DNA of 64,000 bases, taken from assembly GCA_027886175.1 (NCBI GenBank), contig JAJNNQ010000006.1:4464001-4528000 (forward strand), given 5' to 3'. Position numbers and translations under genes: made by a program. Below, one piece after another: positions 12,215 to 23,708 of the stretch (position 1 is its first letter; every line of letters begins with the position of its first letter). The notes under the pieces were generated by a model. It searched no databases and had not been told where the DNA came from. It worked only from the letters and a program-made list of their open reading frames with translations. Source of the stretch: Phylloscopus collybita (taxonomy: Eukaryota; Chordata; Aves; Passeriformes; Phylloscopidae).

Positions 12215-12850
12215 AGATACAGTTTTATAAATTGCTACACACAGATATTGACAGAGATCCTAAAATTAATCACAATAATCAAATCAATCAACCACAATCA
12301 CTGTAAAAGTTTCAATTTAGCTAAGTCAAAAATCCATCCATAACAGTAATGAATTAACAAATAGATAAAGTCTGAGCTTTCTAGAGGAAATCCTGAAGTA
12401 ATGTTGCAAGCTGGTTGAATAATGCTGAAACACTATGGTAATGTCATTTTTCACTGAATTCATAGAAAAAAACATTCTGAGAGGAAAGAATTATTTATTG
12501 TTGTCTTCTGTTCTCTGAACACACTGCCTCATATACAATGTGGTTCTCTGGGGGTGGTTTTTTTTTCTTATTTGTGGTAGACTAAAATTGTCCTGCAATT
12601 TTTTTTGTCACAGTTCCTTATGAGCAAAAAATACAATTGTTGAGTCTTCGTCCCAAACTCACCCACCCATTCCCTCTTAATTTTCTACTGTCCATGCAAA
12701 CTTCACTTAAAATAATGATCCAGAGTAGTTGGTGGAGGAGTCAGAGTCTACACAGCTTCAGCAACTGCTGTTTATCAAGTATAGTCTGAGGAGAAAAATA
12801 AAAAGTTTTAAGCAACTCATTCTTATACTTAAGCCCATTTCTTCTACATA
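12215..12850. other. Unique non-coding DNA
   Basis: No gene, transposon or strong repeat was seen between the end of the CR1 at 12214 and the T/G-rich tract that starts at 12851. Confidence 0.5.
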
Positions 12851-12952
12851 GTTTTTTTTGTGTGTGTGTGTGTGTGTTTGTTTTTGTAGGGTTTTTTTGT
12901 TTGTTTTGTTGTTTTGTTTTGTTTTGTTTTGTTTTGTTTTTGGGTTTTTTTT
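12851..12952. repeat. T/G-rich tract: (TG)n and (TTTTG)n
   Basis: A compound simple repeat with a T run, a (TG)10-like array at about 12859-12878, a mixed TTTG part, a (TTTTG)n pentamer array at about 12908-12942 and a final T run. It belongs to the same compositional class as the other T/G or A/C tracts in the window. Confidence 0.9.
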
Positions 12953-13499
12953 ACAACCAGGTTGCAAATCCCCTGAGGGAACAGGCTGAATGAAGTATGT
13001 ATTTAGCTGAATGCAGACTGAAGCACTTGCTTTCCCAGTATTTCCCATTGGTACTTCAAGGACAGAGGAGAAGGAATGTATCAGGCTGTGTACAAAATGT
13101 TATGCAGAAATCCAAGAAATCACAGGGAATACCATGGAGGTTAGAGATTTGAAAATTGGAGAAAGTCAGCATCAGCCTAGTTTGTAAATGTTACCTGTTT
13201 CGGATCAAAAGACCTCAAGGTATTATTTATAAAATTTGATGCTCTGCTTGGTGTAATGAAATTATGAGAATGATATTATAGTTATTTTCTGGTTTACCTA
13301 CAAGACTTACCTAGGTTCACTTGCTTAAGATAGTTTTGACAGCATGATGAAGACAGTGAAAAAGTGTTTTTTGCAATAATACATTGTATGTTTCTACTTA
13401 CGTTTCAAGACTACTTTAAATCGACTACTAATTTCACCTACATTGAAAAGAGCTCTGAAATGCCTGTAGTGGAAAGTTCTCCTAATCAATACACTGGTG

Positions 13500-14203
13500 T
13501 TGAACTGGTGTGACAAATTTGTCTCCCCATGAGTTTCCATGAGAGGAGACCAATCTGTTTACGAGTCCAGCAGTGTCTCCTTGTGGCCTGGAGAACCAAA
13601 GATTTTCTGGGTTGCATTAATAAGAGCACTCCCAGGAGGTCAAGGGAGGTGATTCTGCTCTTTTCCTCAGCCCTGGTGAGGCCACATCTGGAGAGCTGTG
13701 TCCAGTTCTGGGCTCTCCAACACAAGAGAGACTTGGAGCTCCCAGAGTGTATCCAGCTGAGGGCAATGAAGATGACTGTGGGACAGGAGCATCCCTCTTA
13801 TGAGGAATGGCTGAAGAAGCTGAGCCTGTTCAACCTTGAAAAGAGATGACTGAGAGAGGGCCCTATTGAAGTCTGCAAGTATCTGAAAGGGATGGTGTCA
13901 AGATGAGGGAGACAGGCTGATCTCCATAGCACCAAGCAACAGGACAAGAAGCAGCGGTCAGAAACTTATGCACAGGAAGTTCCACCTGAATATGAGGAAA
14001 AAATTTACTGTGCAGTGATTGAACACAAGAACAGATTTCCCAGAGGTAGTGGAGTCTCCCTCACTGGAGATATTCAAGAAACCTCTGGACACAATCTTGT
14101 GCCAAGTGCTCTAGGATTACCCTGCTAGAGCAGGGAGGTTGGACCAGATGATCCACTGTGGTTCCTTCCAACCTGACCCGTTCTGTGATTCTGTGATTCT
14201 GTG
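13500..14203 (+). mobile_element. CR1 LINE fragment, ORF2 C-terminus and 3' UTR
   Basis: A sense-strand, 5'-truncated CR1. The open frame at 13529-13849 (106 codons) is the ORF2 C-terminus and is recognisable by 'SREVILLFSSALVRPHLES' and 'CVQFWALQHKRDLEL', then 'HPSYEEWLKKLSLFNLEKR'. It is still open through this stretch but has lost the catalytic domains upstream. The 3' UTR follows, ending in the 8-bp terminal repeats 'TTCTGTGATTCTGTGATTC' at about 14180-14203. The left limit is uncertain; clear similarity starts near 13565. Its 3' end, with TTCTGTGA rather than TTCTATGA repeats and the 'GACCAGATGATCCACTGTGG' text, marks a different CR1 subfamily from the copies at 5478 and 11095. Confidence 0.9.
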
Positions 14204-15240
14204 AGGTCACCAGGTCCCCAGATGAAGAAGTAGAAGTTTTGAAAGGTCCTGCTGAAATTGTTTTGGAAGGAATGAGCACAGAAAAAATGAGCATTATGCA
14301 TAAGAAAATGGCTTAAAGGCTAGATAATCTGAAACACAGACAGGGAATCTGCCAGGAATCTGCTAAAGGAAGATGAAATGGTGGAGAGTTACAACCAGCA
14401 AAATTTCTTGAAGAAGAAGTTTTTATTGTGACAATATTTATCCCAGCACATATAATTTATCCCCATTATGATAGTCCATGATTTGTAAAATAAATTCCTA
14501 TGAAAGGAAAAAAAACTCACAAAAAACTTTATTTCCTGTATTTCGAGATAATAAACATTCCTAAAATGTGCAAGACTCAACCAGACATATAAAGTTTGTT
14601 ATAAAGATCTACGTGTTCCAGTTTGTCAGTGGTGCAGAAGACATGCAGCTAATACCAACAACTCTGATCCAAGATTTAGTGGTTTGGGGGTTTTTTCATA
14701 AACTTCAATAGGCTGCTTATAACAAAAATGGGAACTTTATGGGAATTATGATTAGCCAGAAAGATAACAACCGTTATCAACAAAATATTTTTCCCTCTTC
14801 ATTTATAGAAATTAAATTCAAAAAGATGGAAGAGTGTTGCCTAGTGACAGAAAATAAAAAGATGATGTTAGATAAAGAAAATATGCTGGTTGTGACTTCT
14901 CTGAAGCTAGATCAGCAACTACAATAAGAAGCGGTCTATGATCATTTCTTTTTTATCTTTGAACTCTTTATCAAAAAGCTCACTGCTTCTTCAGATTTGA
15001 AGATATCTTCTCCTCAACTTCTCTCACCATAGAAAATAGAAATACCAAGAAATTCTAGGCAAGTTTTAAATTCTGATTCTTTAAAATATATTTTTTTAAA
15101 ATCTTATGTAGTAGCAAGTCTATACTTGATGCATGATTCTATTAAGGTTACTCAGGAATATCTTAGATTAGTTCCTTTTTTCTAATTTTTTGTGCATTTT
15201 TGTGCATTTTTGTTCCGTTGTTGTTTATTTGTTATAACAA

Positions 15241-15273
15241 TTTGTTTTTGTTTTTGTTTTTGTTTTTGTTTTC
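15241..15273. repeat. (TTTTTG)5 microsatellite
   Basis: Five hexamer units of TTTTTG, preceded by two copies of the word TGTGCATTTT at about 15191-15210. Confidence 0.9.
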
Positions 15274-16472
15274 TACCTCCTGTTTTCTTATGTTTTGCAA
15301 ATATATTTAGATAAACTAATTTCCACTTAGAAAGGAAACAAATGGTAGAGGGTATGTTACTGTGTTTTAGGATGTGGTTTTTTGCTATTTGGAATTGTTA
15401 TTGCAAATACTACCTATTATGCAAAAGTTCTAAGACTTTTTTCTATGACTTAATTTTTTAAAAGTCCACAGCTTCTTTGTCATTTTTGCAATGTCAAGCT
15501 ATTCCTTGACATTCTCTGACTCTCCTCATTGTTCCACTCTTCTCATCCCCCCCATCAATATTTAAGAAGCTCATAAAATGAGAAACCTAATAGTTAGAGT
15601 TTCAAAACCAAGTTTCTGCATCTTCCAGCTATTTGTGTTGCAGGAATTCCTATAAGAGAATTATTACCAGCATTGTCAGGAATGTAGTTAGCCTTCAAAT
15701 TTAGTTGAAATGGAATTATTTTGTTTCAGCTTCCACATTTCTCTCTGATTTATTCCATTCTTAGATTAAATTTAAATATTTATGTTAAATTCATATTTTT
15801 ATATATTTTAATGATTTGGATTATTTTTCCCATTGATCTCTAAATCTGTGAATATCCTTTTCATACAAATATCTAAATTTTGTGCTAAAATTATTATAAA
15901 CTGATCTTCCTATAATCATAGAAATTAAAAAAAGAAAATGACAATTGAGATAAATCTAAATTTCACTATCAGTAATGTCCAGATTAGCTTAAAAAACCCC
16001 CAACATTTGCTTCTATCTTCCAGATTAAACATCTGTTAAGTTATTTCACCAAAAATGTGGAAAGTATATAAAGACTGTTTATCCCCAATTCTTTGTGCCA
16101 GTGGTATTTGGGGACATTGCTCTTAAAGAACTGTTGGGAAAAGTGAAGACATGAAATTGTACAGTCAGAAAGAACTGAAAGCCCTTAAAATTAAAAGCCC
16201 TTCTGAAATTCCTTCTGGTGTACCACAGATCTGCTGTGCTCTCAGGAGCACGTATTTGCCAAAAGAGCTTAACACCAGCTAGACTATTAGTGACCTTAGT
16301 CACTATTCAGTCAAACTGCACAGATTTAGTTCTTTTAATCTTGGCTCACAAATCAGCCTGGTTATTGTTACTTACATTTACTTATATGTAAATTCCCAAC
16401 AATTTGTCAATAACTTTAAGGTAGTGTGGTACCCAGAATTGGACAAAAGCAGTATAAACTACTTTCAAATGT

Positions 16473-16517
16473 CATTATTATTATTATTATTATTACTATT
16501 ATTATTATTACTATTAA
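16473..16517. repeat. (ATT)n microsatellite
   Basis: About fifteen ATT trinucleotides with two ACT interruptions. Simple repeat. Confidence 0.92.
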
Positions 16518-19504
16518 CTAAAAACACTTCATATTAAAAATACACCCATCGAACCCAAGATAGGAAAATAAACTTTGACTCTACTTCAAAATCAATTGCA
16601 GATATTTTTAACACCATTAAATACTTAGTGCTGAGTTACCTTTGTCTGGTTATCTGTAATTTATGTATTTAGGTGAAACTTCTTTATGAGAAAGGTCCTC
16701 TGAAAATACACCTTGATATGTCTGGATTGCCTTTTCATACGTATCAAATCAAATATGAGCAGAACAGACTAGAAATGAGAAAGTCATAGCAGATAGTTTT
16801 ATAACTGCCACTACTATTGTGAAACAGAGCACTCAGGAAGCATCTACAAAAGTATTTTGCTAAGGCATTTTTAACACCTTTCAAATTAATATGTTTAGGT
16901 TATGACAGATGTGAAATCTCTTTGACTCAAAGAGCACTGCAGTGACGTTTGGAAGTCCTTGAAGACTGTAAGAACAGCCATGAGCCTGGCATAAATTAAG
17001 TTTTCTATATATCAGCTCTAAAGTCAAGCTGCAGACAGCTTCAAGAAGTGCCTGGCAATAGAATGAGTCTCCCAAACCAACCCTTGCAAGTCCTTTAAAA
17101 GAATTTTATAAAAGACGTTTTCTCTTTGTTCAAGAAAAACATATATTTGTGACTCAGCAGTGCAATATATACATTCTGGTTACGAGGCCCTTAAAAACCT
17201 GTTTCTGACAAATTCACAAGGTACTCAAAAGCTAGGTATAATGTTGTTTGAAATGGGCATTTATATGAGTATTGTTGTTACTACCTTTATGTTTCTAAGA
17301 TCTAGGCAAGAGATAAAACTGATCAATTTTTTCTCAAGGGAACAGTGGTACTTTTATTCCAAAAGTTTTGGAAAGTGTCCCAGCACCAGCTGCTAAACGG
17401 GCAAATCCTAACTGTGAGCGAGAGTCCCACAGGTCAATATGATTTACAACAATCCCCTACAAGCAGTTAGCGTGAGAAGCGTTGCTATGTAAGCATGGCA
17501 AAGTTACAAGTATTAAGCCTCACACTACCTGAACGGTTGGAAGCTGCAATAAGTCTTGAAAATGTTTCTTTAAGCATATAAGCTTATAAGAAAGGTTTGT
17601 TGCAAGGCAGTGCAGGTACAAATGGAAAAAGTCTGTGAAAGTGAGATAGAACAATGCATTACATTCTGGGAACAGTAGAACTCAGTCTTAACATCACTAA
17701 GATCACCAAACAGAGGCTTCAAGATAAAGAACATTAAAACCACATGTATTTGAAATTAATATTAGCTGGAGGATATCTGAAATAGTCAGGTCACAGAACT
17801 TCTGATGTTCAGTATTCTATCAGAAAAGAAGACATAATTACTTTGAACATTATTCAATGTATGACTGAAAGGGTGCTTGTTCTTTTCACAAGCTGTTGTA
17901 GATCAAAAACACTATTAAAACTGATGAAGTTAAACACTGATGAAAACAAAAAACTTTTTAATGAGAATCCAGCCCAAATTACTGAGGTTTTGCAGAACCT
18001 TTATTGTATGTCAGTACCTAGGAAATACACACAAATTTAAACTTGACAAAGTAAGTGACAGGAGAGCAAGTGTTTATGGTGCATGTAGTGCAAAACGTTG
18101 TGGTATTTCTGCCTGTTGATGTACATTGGAAGCAAAAGTGAAGGAGGAGTTTTCAGAAATGGTACTTTTTCAGAGTTTCATGTAAAGCAAAAACTTAGAG
18201 ATGGAAAAAAAAATAAAAAAAAAGATGTTCTGTTTTGAATTTAAGCTGATCCATTAAGGTATTTACTGTTCCTGGAATTACAGTTGGGGATTTTAGGGAG
18301 ATTTCTTTCTTTGGAAAAACACAGTTTGAATATTAGAGAAATGATAGCAGTTTATTTGAAATGTACCTAGCATTAATTTGTAACTAGGCATGTATGCCAA
18401 GAGGAATGGCTTCAAGTTTTATTACTCTTCATGAAGACTTGTGGTTACATGTGGATACATAGTGCTGTTTTCTAAAGGTGATGCATGAGGAATGCCCATA
18501 AAACAATGACACTTACTCTTTCCAGTCCTGTAGGCACAAAGAAAAACTGTAGACTAAACACACAAAGGAAGACCGATTACATTGGCAAGGAAAGAGAAAT
18601 ATAAGTATTTCAATACATTAATATTGTCTCATAATCAATTAACAATTTCTTTACACATTACTTGCTGACGAGATTTTTTTCTTAAGTTGGCAATATTTGC
18701 AAAACAAATAAGGTTATAAAAATCTTTTTTGATGGGTAAGTTTGATGAGGTGGATAATAAGAAAAATCTGAAGACACATCCTTTTTTTTAATGAGTACTT
18801 AAATTTTTATTCTTGTTAATTCAGAAGTCAAGACAAACACTATTTAACTTGAAGCATGTGAATGCTGCCTTTGGTGTGACTGCATGAAATTAATCACATG
18901 CTCTATTGGATTAGATCATGAATATATATTGATTACACTGGGTTGCCAGGAAAGGAAAGGAGTTGCAGTCAAAGCCAAATAGTATAGGTTTATATTTGTG
19001 TACAAGTTCTTTGTGGCAATGTATATAAAACTAAGTGATAATTATATTAACCTGGCACGTTTCAATGATGAAATAAGAAAAATAAAACACAGGGTCAATG
19101 TTATGCTTCCAAACATACACATCTCTTCGGTAGTCTTGCCAACTGCAAGCAGACTTGCAACCTCACTGGACCATTAAGAAATCATTCAAATTGGGTTAAC
19201 CAAATATTTATATATGAAGTCACTAAATGTCAGTGATTTTCTGTTTCTATTTCCAGTGCTAGATATTAAAAATTGTTTCATATTCTATTACCTTTATTCT
19301 TGGACTATAATATCAATGCTTAATAAACCTTTTCCATCAGTTAGAAGTAATATGTACTTTTAATTTAGAATTAAGTTTAGAAAATATTTAGGAGCTTATA
19401 ATTTTCTCAAAAGAACCTTTTTCTGGCCCATGGTCACATCTATAGTGATTTTATCATAACAGCACTTTTGTCTTATCTGAACCCAGTCAAGAGAAAAACT
19501 TTGA

Positions 19505-19549
19505 AAACAAAACAAAACAAAAACAACAACAACAAAAACCCACACAACC
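19505..19549. repeat. A/C-rich tract with (AAC)n
   Basis: AAAAC and AAC units followed by CCCACACAACCC. It is the same class as the other A/C-rich tracts. Confidence 0.85.
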
Positions 19550-19654
19550 CTGCTACTGGAAAAAGACTGTTTATAAGAGCAAAAATGTTTATATGAAAAT
19601 AAAAGTACAGGATTTTTTTTTTTAACATTTCTACTTGGTCGTTCTCTTTCAAAA

Positions 19655-19678
19655 TTTAGAAATTTTGAAATTTCTAAA
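19655..19678. repeat. Hairpin, 11-bp perfect arms
   Basis: TTTAGAAATTT (19655-19665) and AAATTTCTAAA (19668-19678) are exact reverse complements separated by TG. It may be chance in AT-rich DNA. Confidence 0.8.
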
Positions 19679-19948
19679 GAAAAAAGAATTAAAAATATTT
19701 TCTGATGTATAGATCTTCTCCTGTCCCTGTAGTTAAAAGGAAATATGCATCTCAGGATTAATATCTACATATTTTATAATTGATAACATGCCAGTAGAGT
19801 TGGGAAATGGAAAATTGTAGCATGGAACACCATATCTGTGGTGTGAATTTAATTTTCAATTTTACACGAGACCAAACAATGAAGACCAAGGTGAATCCCT
19901 TAACCTGATTTGGAGAGTATAATACTATATCAGTACTGACTGCAATGA

Positions 19949-19987
19949 CAAAAATAAAAATAAAAATAAATAATAATAATAAAAAAA
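19949..19987. repeat. (AAAAT)n/(AAT)n microsatellite
   Basis: Three AAAAT pentamers run into AAT trinucleotides and a short A run. Confidence 0.85.
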
Positions 19988-20708
19988 TTAGGCTGTATAA
20001 TATTATGCAGAAAGATATCTCAGAAAAAGTGCAATATTTGCATATTATTGCTCCAAAAGAAGATAAAAGAAGAGGTTTTTTTCAACAGCTTAAATAATTT
20101 CTTTCTTTTACAGTTTTGATCTTCAAATACAAGTTCTTTGGTTTTCTTTGTGTCTTTATGAGGCAACTGAGAGAAAAAAGACCTGACACCAAATGTTGAA
20201 GATCTAAATGGTATTTTTACTTCAAAAATAAGTATACACTACATAAAATGAATATATATATTTCTGTTCTCATAAACAGCATCTCACTGATAAATCAGGA
20301 CATTGTTACAGAGAGCAGGAAGCTTTGCTGTGATATGCATTGCAGCCTTTTGTAGAAAGATACAGAAAAGATAAGAGAGTCCAGAAAACAGAGAATATTC
20401 TTGATATGTTTAAAAAGAGAATTGTAGGCAAGAAACAACCAATTTTTAAATTGCACTGTTATCAATTTAATGCTCCCTTCAGACTGAAAGAATAAGTGCA
20501 ATCTAATGTATAATAACTTGCAGCCAGTAGTAAATGATCATAGCAATATTTCTTCACAGTTTGCCCTTCTGATGGCCCTGTAATATACACTGCTGAGGTT
20601 AGAAAAGTAAGAATTCTAACATTAGATGCATCACTGACTCAAGAATACATATTCTAAGCAAAAAAGACTATGGAACATGCACACCACAGATAATTATGAT
20701 TCATTCGG

Positions 20709-20830
20709 GGAAAAAAAAAAACAAAAAAACCAAAACCAAACCAAACAAAACCAAACCAAACCAAAACAAAACACAAAAAACAAAACAAAACAAAAAACCC
20801 AGACAAACAAACAAACAAAAAACCCCACAC
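20709..20830. repeat. Long A/C-rich low-complexity tract
   Basis: About 120 bp of almost pure A and C: a poly(A) start, then ACC/AAAACC and AAAC repeats and a CCCC end. The 69-codon frame at 20677-20886 is a translation of this tract (Lys, Gln, Thr, Asn, Pro only) and is not a gene. Confidence 0.9.
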
Positions 20831-21734
20831 CACAGTGGGTACATTCAGAGTCTGGCTTTTCCCAAAAAATAGAACTAACTAAATAGAAAGTTATAGCTTT
20901 TCTATGGGTTTTAGTAAGACATTCTATAGAATCTGTATTGAACTACTTACAAAGCATGTTAGAAAAACTCTATCTTCTTATTAATTTCTCTAACTTCTAA
21001 ATAGATTTTCTATAAAAGTGCACTCCGTTGTTAATTTCTGCCTGATTTGTCTGTAAACATGTGCTCCAGAGTACAGCCTTTTGTGATACTGTAGTCTAGA
21101 TGGAGAAATTACATGGGAGATAAAAAGTGAAAAGCATAAGAAATTGGATCAGCTCTGCTTCTTCTGTCGTTGTATGATCAAAAACCAGCACCTGAAATAT
21201 TATCTGATTTTCTATAGTGCCTAACTTCAGCAGTCCCTCAATCAAGAGACAGTATGAAAAGTTTCTAAAATTTTGTATAAACACAACTAGAAAGTGTGTA
21301 ATAGCCCCTATTGACTACTGTCCTTTGAGTACACAGTCAGGCTGCTCAGGAGAGTGGAATGACCAAGCTAATAGGGACTGATCAGTGGTTTCTGTTACAT
21401 CCCTGAAAATGAGAATTCAGATTCTATTCAAGAACCCTTACACAAAATTAGTAGTCTCCAGAACAGAGTGAAGAGGTTTTGTTTGACACACATTTCTTAA
21501 TCTGTCAATATAATTTGTTGGCCTACTACCCATATTTGTTTAACTGATTTTTTTATTTTTGTTTTGTAACTGGAAGGTGACACCCTATCTGTATTATACT
21601 TCCTTCCCATCATCTGTCTTTAAAAAAACAGCCAGCAGGTCTTAATGTTTTCTTTTCCATAGGAAATGGATTTCAGCAAAAAATTCATTAACTAGACACA
21701 AACTCTATATTTGTAGATGTGGGGAGGGTGGGGG

Positions 21735-21766
21735 TGTTTGTGTTTGTATGTTTGTTTGTTTGTTTT
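21735..21766. repeat. (TTTG)n microsatellite after a G-rich patch
   Basis: A G-rich patch at about 21720-21734 (runs of 4, 3 and 5 G) is followed by TTTG units with two interruptions. Confidence 0.85.
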
Positions 21767-22225
21767 CTGGCATCAATTCATTAATGATGTTGACTTGATA
21801 CTATAGCATGTGAAAAAAGAAAGTAATAAGTGAGACTGATAGACAGATAAAGGAATTTGAACCTTCTGGATGGCTCATTCCTGAGGTGGTTTAGCACTTT
21901 GTCTTATAAAAACTGTACTATGTTTGCTGAAGTGTATTATCTCTCAGACATTCTTTAAAGTTTAGTTCAGTCATTTATTTAAAGGTGCTTTTCTTATTGG
22001 AATTTATACTGGAATTTCACATCATATGGCTGATTCATATTATACTGTGCATGTTTAAAATTGTTATAAAATATTTCAGTTTCATATATATATGTTCTTT
22101 TGTATGTTAGTCTGAGTTCCACTTTAAAATTCTTAGTTGCCTAGTGACTAGGTTTTTAAAGATAGCTTCAGTTTTTAATGACATAGTTTTGCATGTGGAA
22201 TTAACTATATCTGCATTTTTCACCT

Positions 22226-22839
22226 TCACAAACCTGTACCTTGTTTTCTAAAAGTCATATGATAACAAATGAGATCCCCTCTCTCTTCTCCATAATAAAC
22301 AGACCCTGTTCCCACAATGCCTTTTTGTAAGAGATCCTCCAGGCCCCTCATCATCTTTTTGGTCTCTGCTGGACCCTCTGCAGTAGCTCCTTGTCTTTCA
22401 TGTACTGAGTAGCCCAGAACTGGACACAGCACTCCAGATGAGGCCTCATTAGGGCCAAGCAGAGGGGTGCTGTCAGCTCTCTTGACCTGCTGGCCACAGT
22501 CCCCTTGATGCTCCCCAGGACACCACAGGCCCTCCTGGCCACAATGGCACTGCCAGCTCATTATCAACTTGTCATCCACCAATACTGCCAGGTCCTTCCC
22601 AGCAGAGCTGCTCTCCAGTGGGTCAGCCCCCAGCCTGTGCTGGTTACTCCTCCCCAGGTGCAGGACCTGACACTTGCCCTTGCTGAACCTCATTAGGTTT
22701 CTCTCTGCCCAGCTCTCCAGCCTATCAGGGTCCTGCTGAATGGCAGTGCAGCCTTCAGGTGTGTCAGCCACTCCCCCCAGCTTCATACCATCAGCAAACT
22801 TGCTGAGGGCACATTCTATCCCTTCATCCAGGTCATTGA
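22226..22839 (-). mobile_element. CR1 LINE, 3' segment of a twin-primed copy
   Basis: A minus-strand CR1 ORF2 C-terminal segment. The minus frame at 22226-22786 (186 codons) reads as reverse transcriptase tail: just upstream of its Met the text gives FADG where the family has the catalytic FADD, followed by 'LGGVADTPEGCTAIQ', 'LESWAERNLMRFSKGKCQVL' and, after a frameshift into 22351-22542, 'SRSRELTAPLCLALMRPHLE' and 'CCVQFWATQY'. The known 3' UTR is absent or unrecognisable: similarity fades left of about 22275. At the right the element stops at 22839 in the text equivalent to 'TCAATGACCTGGATGAAGGG', where an oppositely oriented CR1 piece begins. Confidence 0.88.
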
Positions 22840-22977
22840 GTTGGATGCAGAACAGGCTGAGTGGCAGAGCTCAGAGGATCATAAGCAGCAGAGTAGAATC
22901 CAGTTGGAAGCCTGTAATCAATAGCATTGCCCAGGGATCAGTACTGGGTCCAGACTTATTCAACTTATTTATCAGTG
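22840..22977 (+). mobile_element. CR1 LINE, inverted 5' segment of the same copy
   Basis: A plus-strand CR1 reverse transcriptase segment of about 138 bp, joined head to head with the minus-strand segment on its left. Its translation (part of the plus frame 22740-23033) gives 'WMQNRLSGRAQRI' and then 'QGSVLGPDLFNLFIS', the conserved palm motif that lies just before FADD in CR1. It ends at ATCAGTG (22971-22977), which is exactly where the minus-strand segment starts in the family sequence. The two pieces are therefore adjacent parts of one element, with the 5' one inverted. Confidence 0.85.
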
Positions 22978-23080
22978 TCCATTTGATCCTTAAGTTTTAC
23001 CTTTTATATTTTTCAGATCCTGTACTGCTTTAGTGAATAACTCTAAACTTCATACAGAGTCTTAGTAAGCTCTCATCACA

Positions 23081-23413
23081 GTTTGGTCAGACAAAACAAA
23101 CCTTCCAGGCCTGAGAACCAAAGTCATCATCTCAGCCTCAGGCCCGAAAAGTATAAACAGAAGTAAATTGGGGAGGCACAAACTGGGGGAATATGACTTC
23201 ATTACCTGAAGCTGTAATTGGACAATTAACCCCTGATATGCAGATAGACCAAACTTATATCTGCCTGAAAAATTAGTGACTGTCACCCATTTTGGGTGTA
23301 GCCACATCGAGGCTCCTGCACTGCCCAAGGTATCTGTTAAAGGCCTTTAATAAATATCCACTTAATTCTTTTAACTCTGTCTAGCCTCTGTTCTAGGTAG
23401 CCAGTCCAAGGCA
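23081..23413 (+). mobile_element. Solo LTR of an endogenous retrovirus
   Basis: A 333-bp LTR-like unit with regulatory signals in the right order on the plus strand: TATAAA at 23152-23157, the polyadenylation signal AATAAA at 23349-23354, and an avian LTR-type U5 ('CTAGCCTCTGTTCTAGGTAG' at about 23382). It is flanked by the 7-bp direct repeat CATCACA (23074-23080 and 23412-23418). With a 5-bp duplication TCACA it would end in the canonical CA, while the leading T of TG appears to be missing (it starts GTTTGG). No retroviral internal genes are present, so this is a solo LTR. It lies about 100 bp downstream of the inverted CR1. The family assignment is by eye. Confidence 0.75.
23349..23354 (+). 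promoter_or_regulatory. LTR polyadenylation signal
   Basis: AATAAA inside the solo LTR, about 190 bp after its TATA box, in the position expected for the end of the R region. Confidence 0.65.
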
Positions 23414-23677
23414 TCACAATCATTTAATCCACATTTCCTGAGCTTACCTACTAGGATGTTATGGCAGACCTACTTTCTGTCTTGTGACCCAGAATCCACA
23501 TTTCCCTTCCCACTGCACCAGAATCTCTCCCTATTTCAGAAGATCCTATCTATGTTGCTGAGAAAGATATTACTAATACACAATTACAACATTAACAATA
23601 TCCATCAAAATGCTCTTTTAGGAAGTGATAGGAAGTGACTTGCAGTCATTACCTGCTTCATGGAGTCCTTTTCCATA

Positions 23678-23708
23678 CTATTATTATTATTATTAATAAT
23701 AATAATAT
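23678..23708. repeat. (TTA)n-(TAA)n palindromic microsatellite
   Basis: About five TTA units run straight into about five AAT units, so the array is self-complementary. Confidence 0.85.

Larger units (their letters stand above)
14204..22225. other. Eight kilobases of unique AT-rich DNA with microsatellites
   Basis: No gene and no recognisable LINE or LTR was found on either strand. All open frames are below about 80 codons and show no family motif. The named simple repeats in this interval are listed separately. It is one of the longest CR1-free stretches in the window. Confidence 0.55.

Noticed and set aside
22226..22786. 186-codon minus-strand frame as an intact protein gene
   Set aside because: It is CR1 reverse transcriptase tail with a frameshift near 22500 and a changed catalytic motif (FADG), and it lacks all upstream domains.
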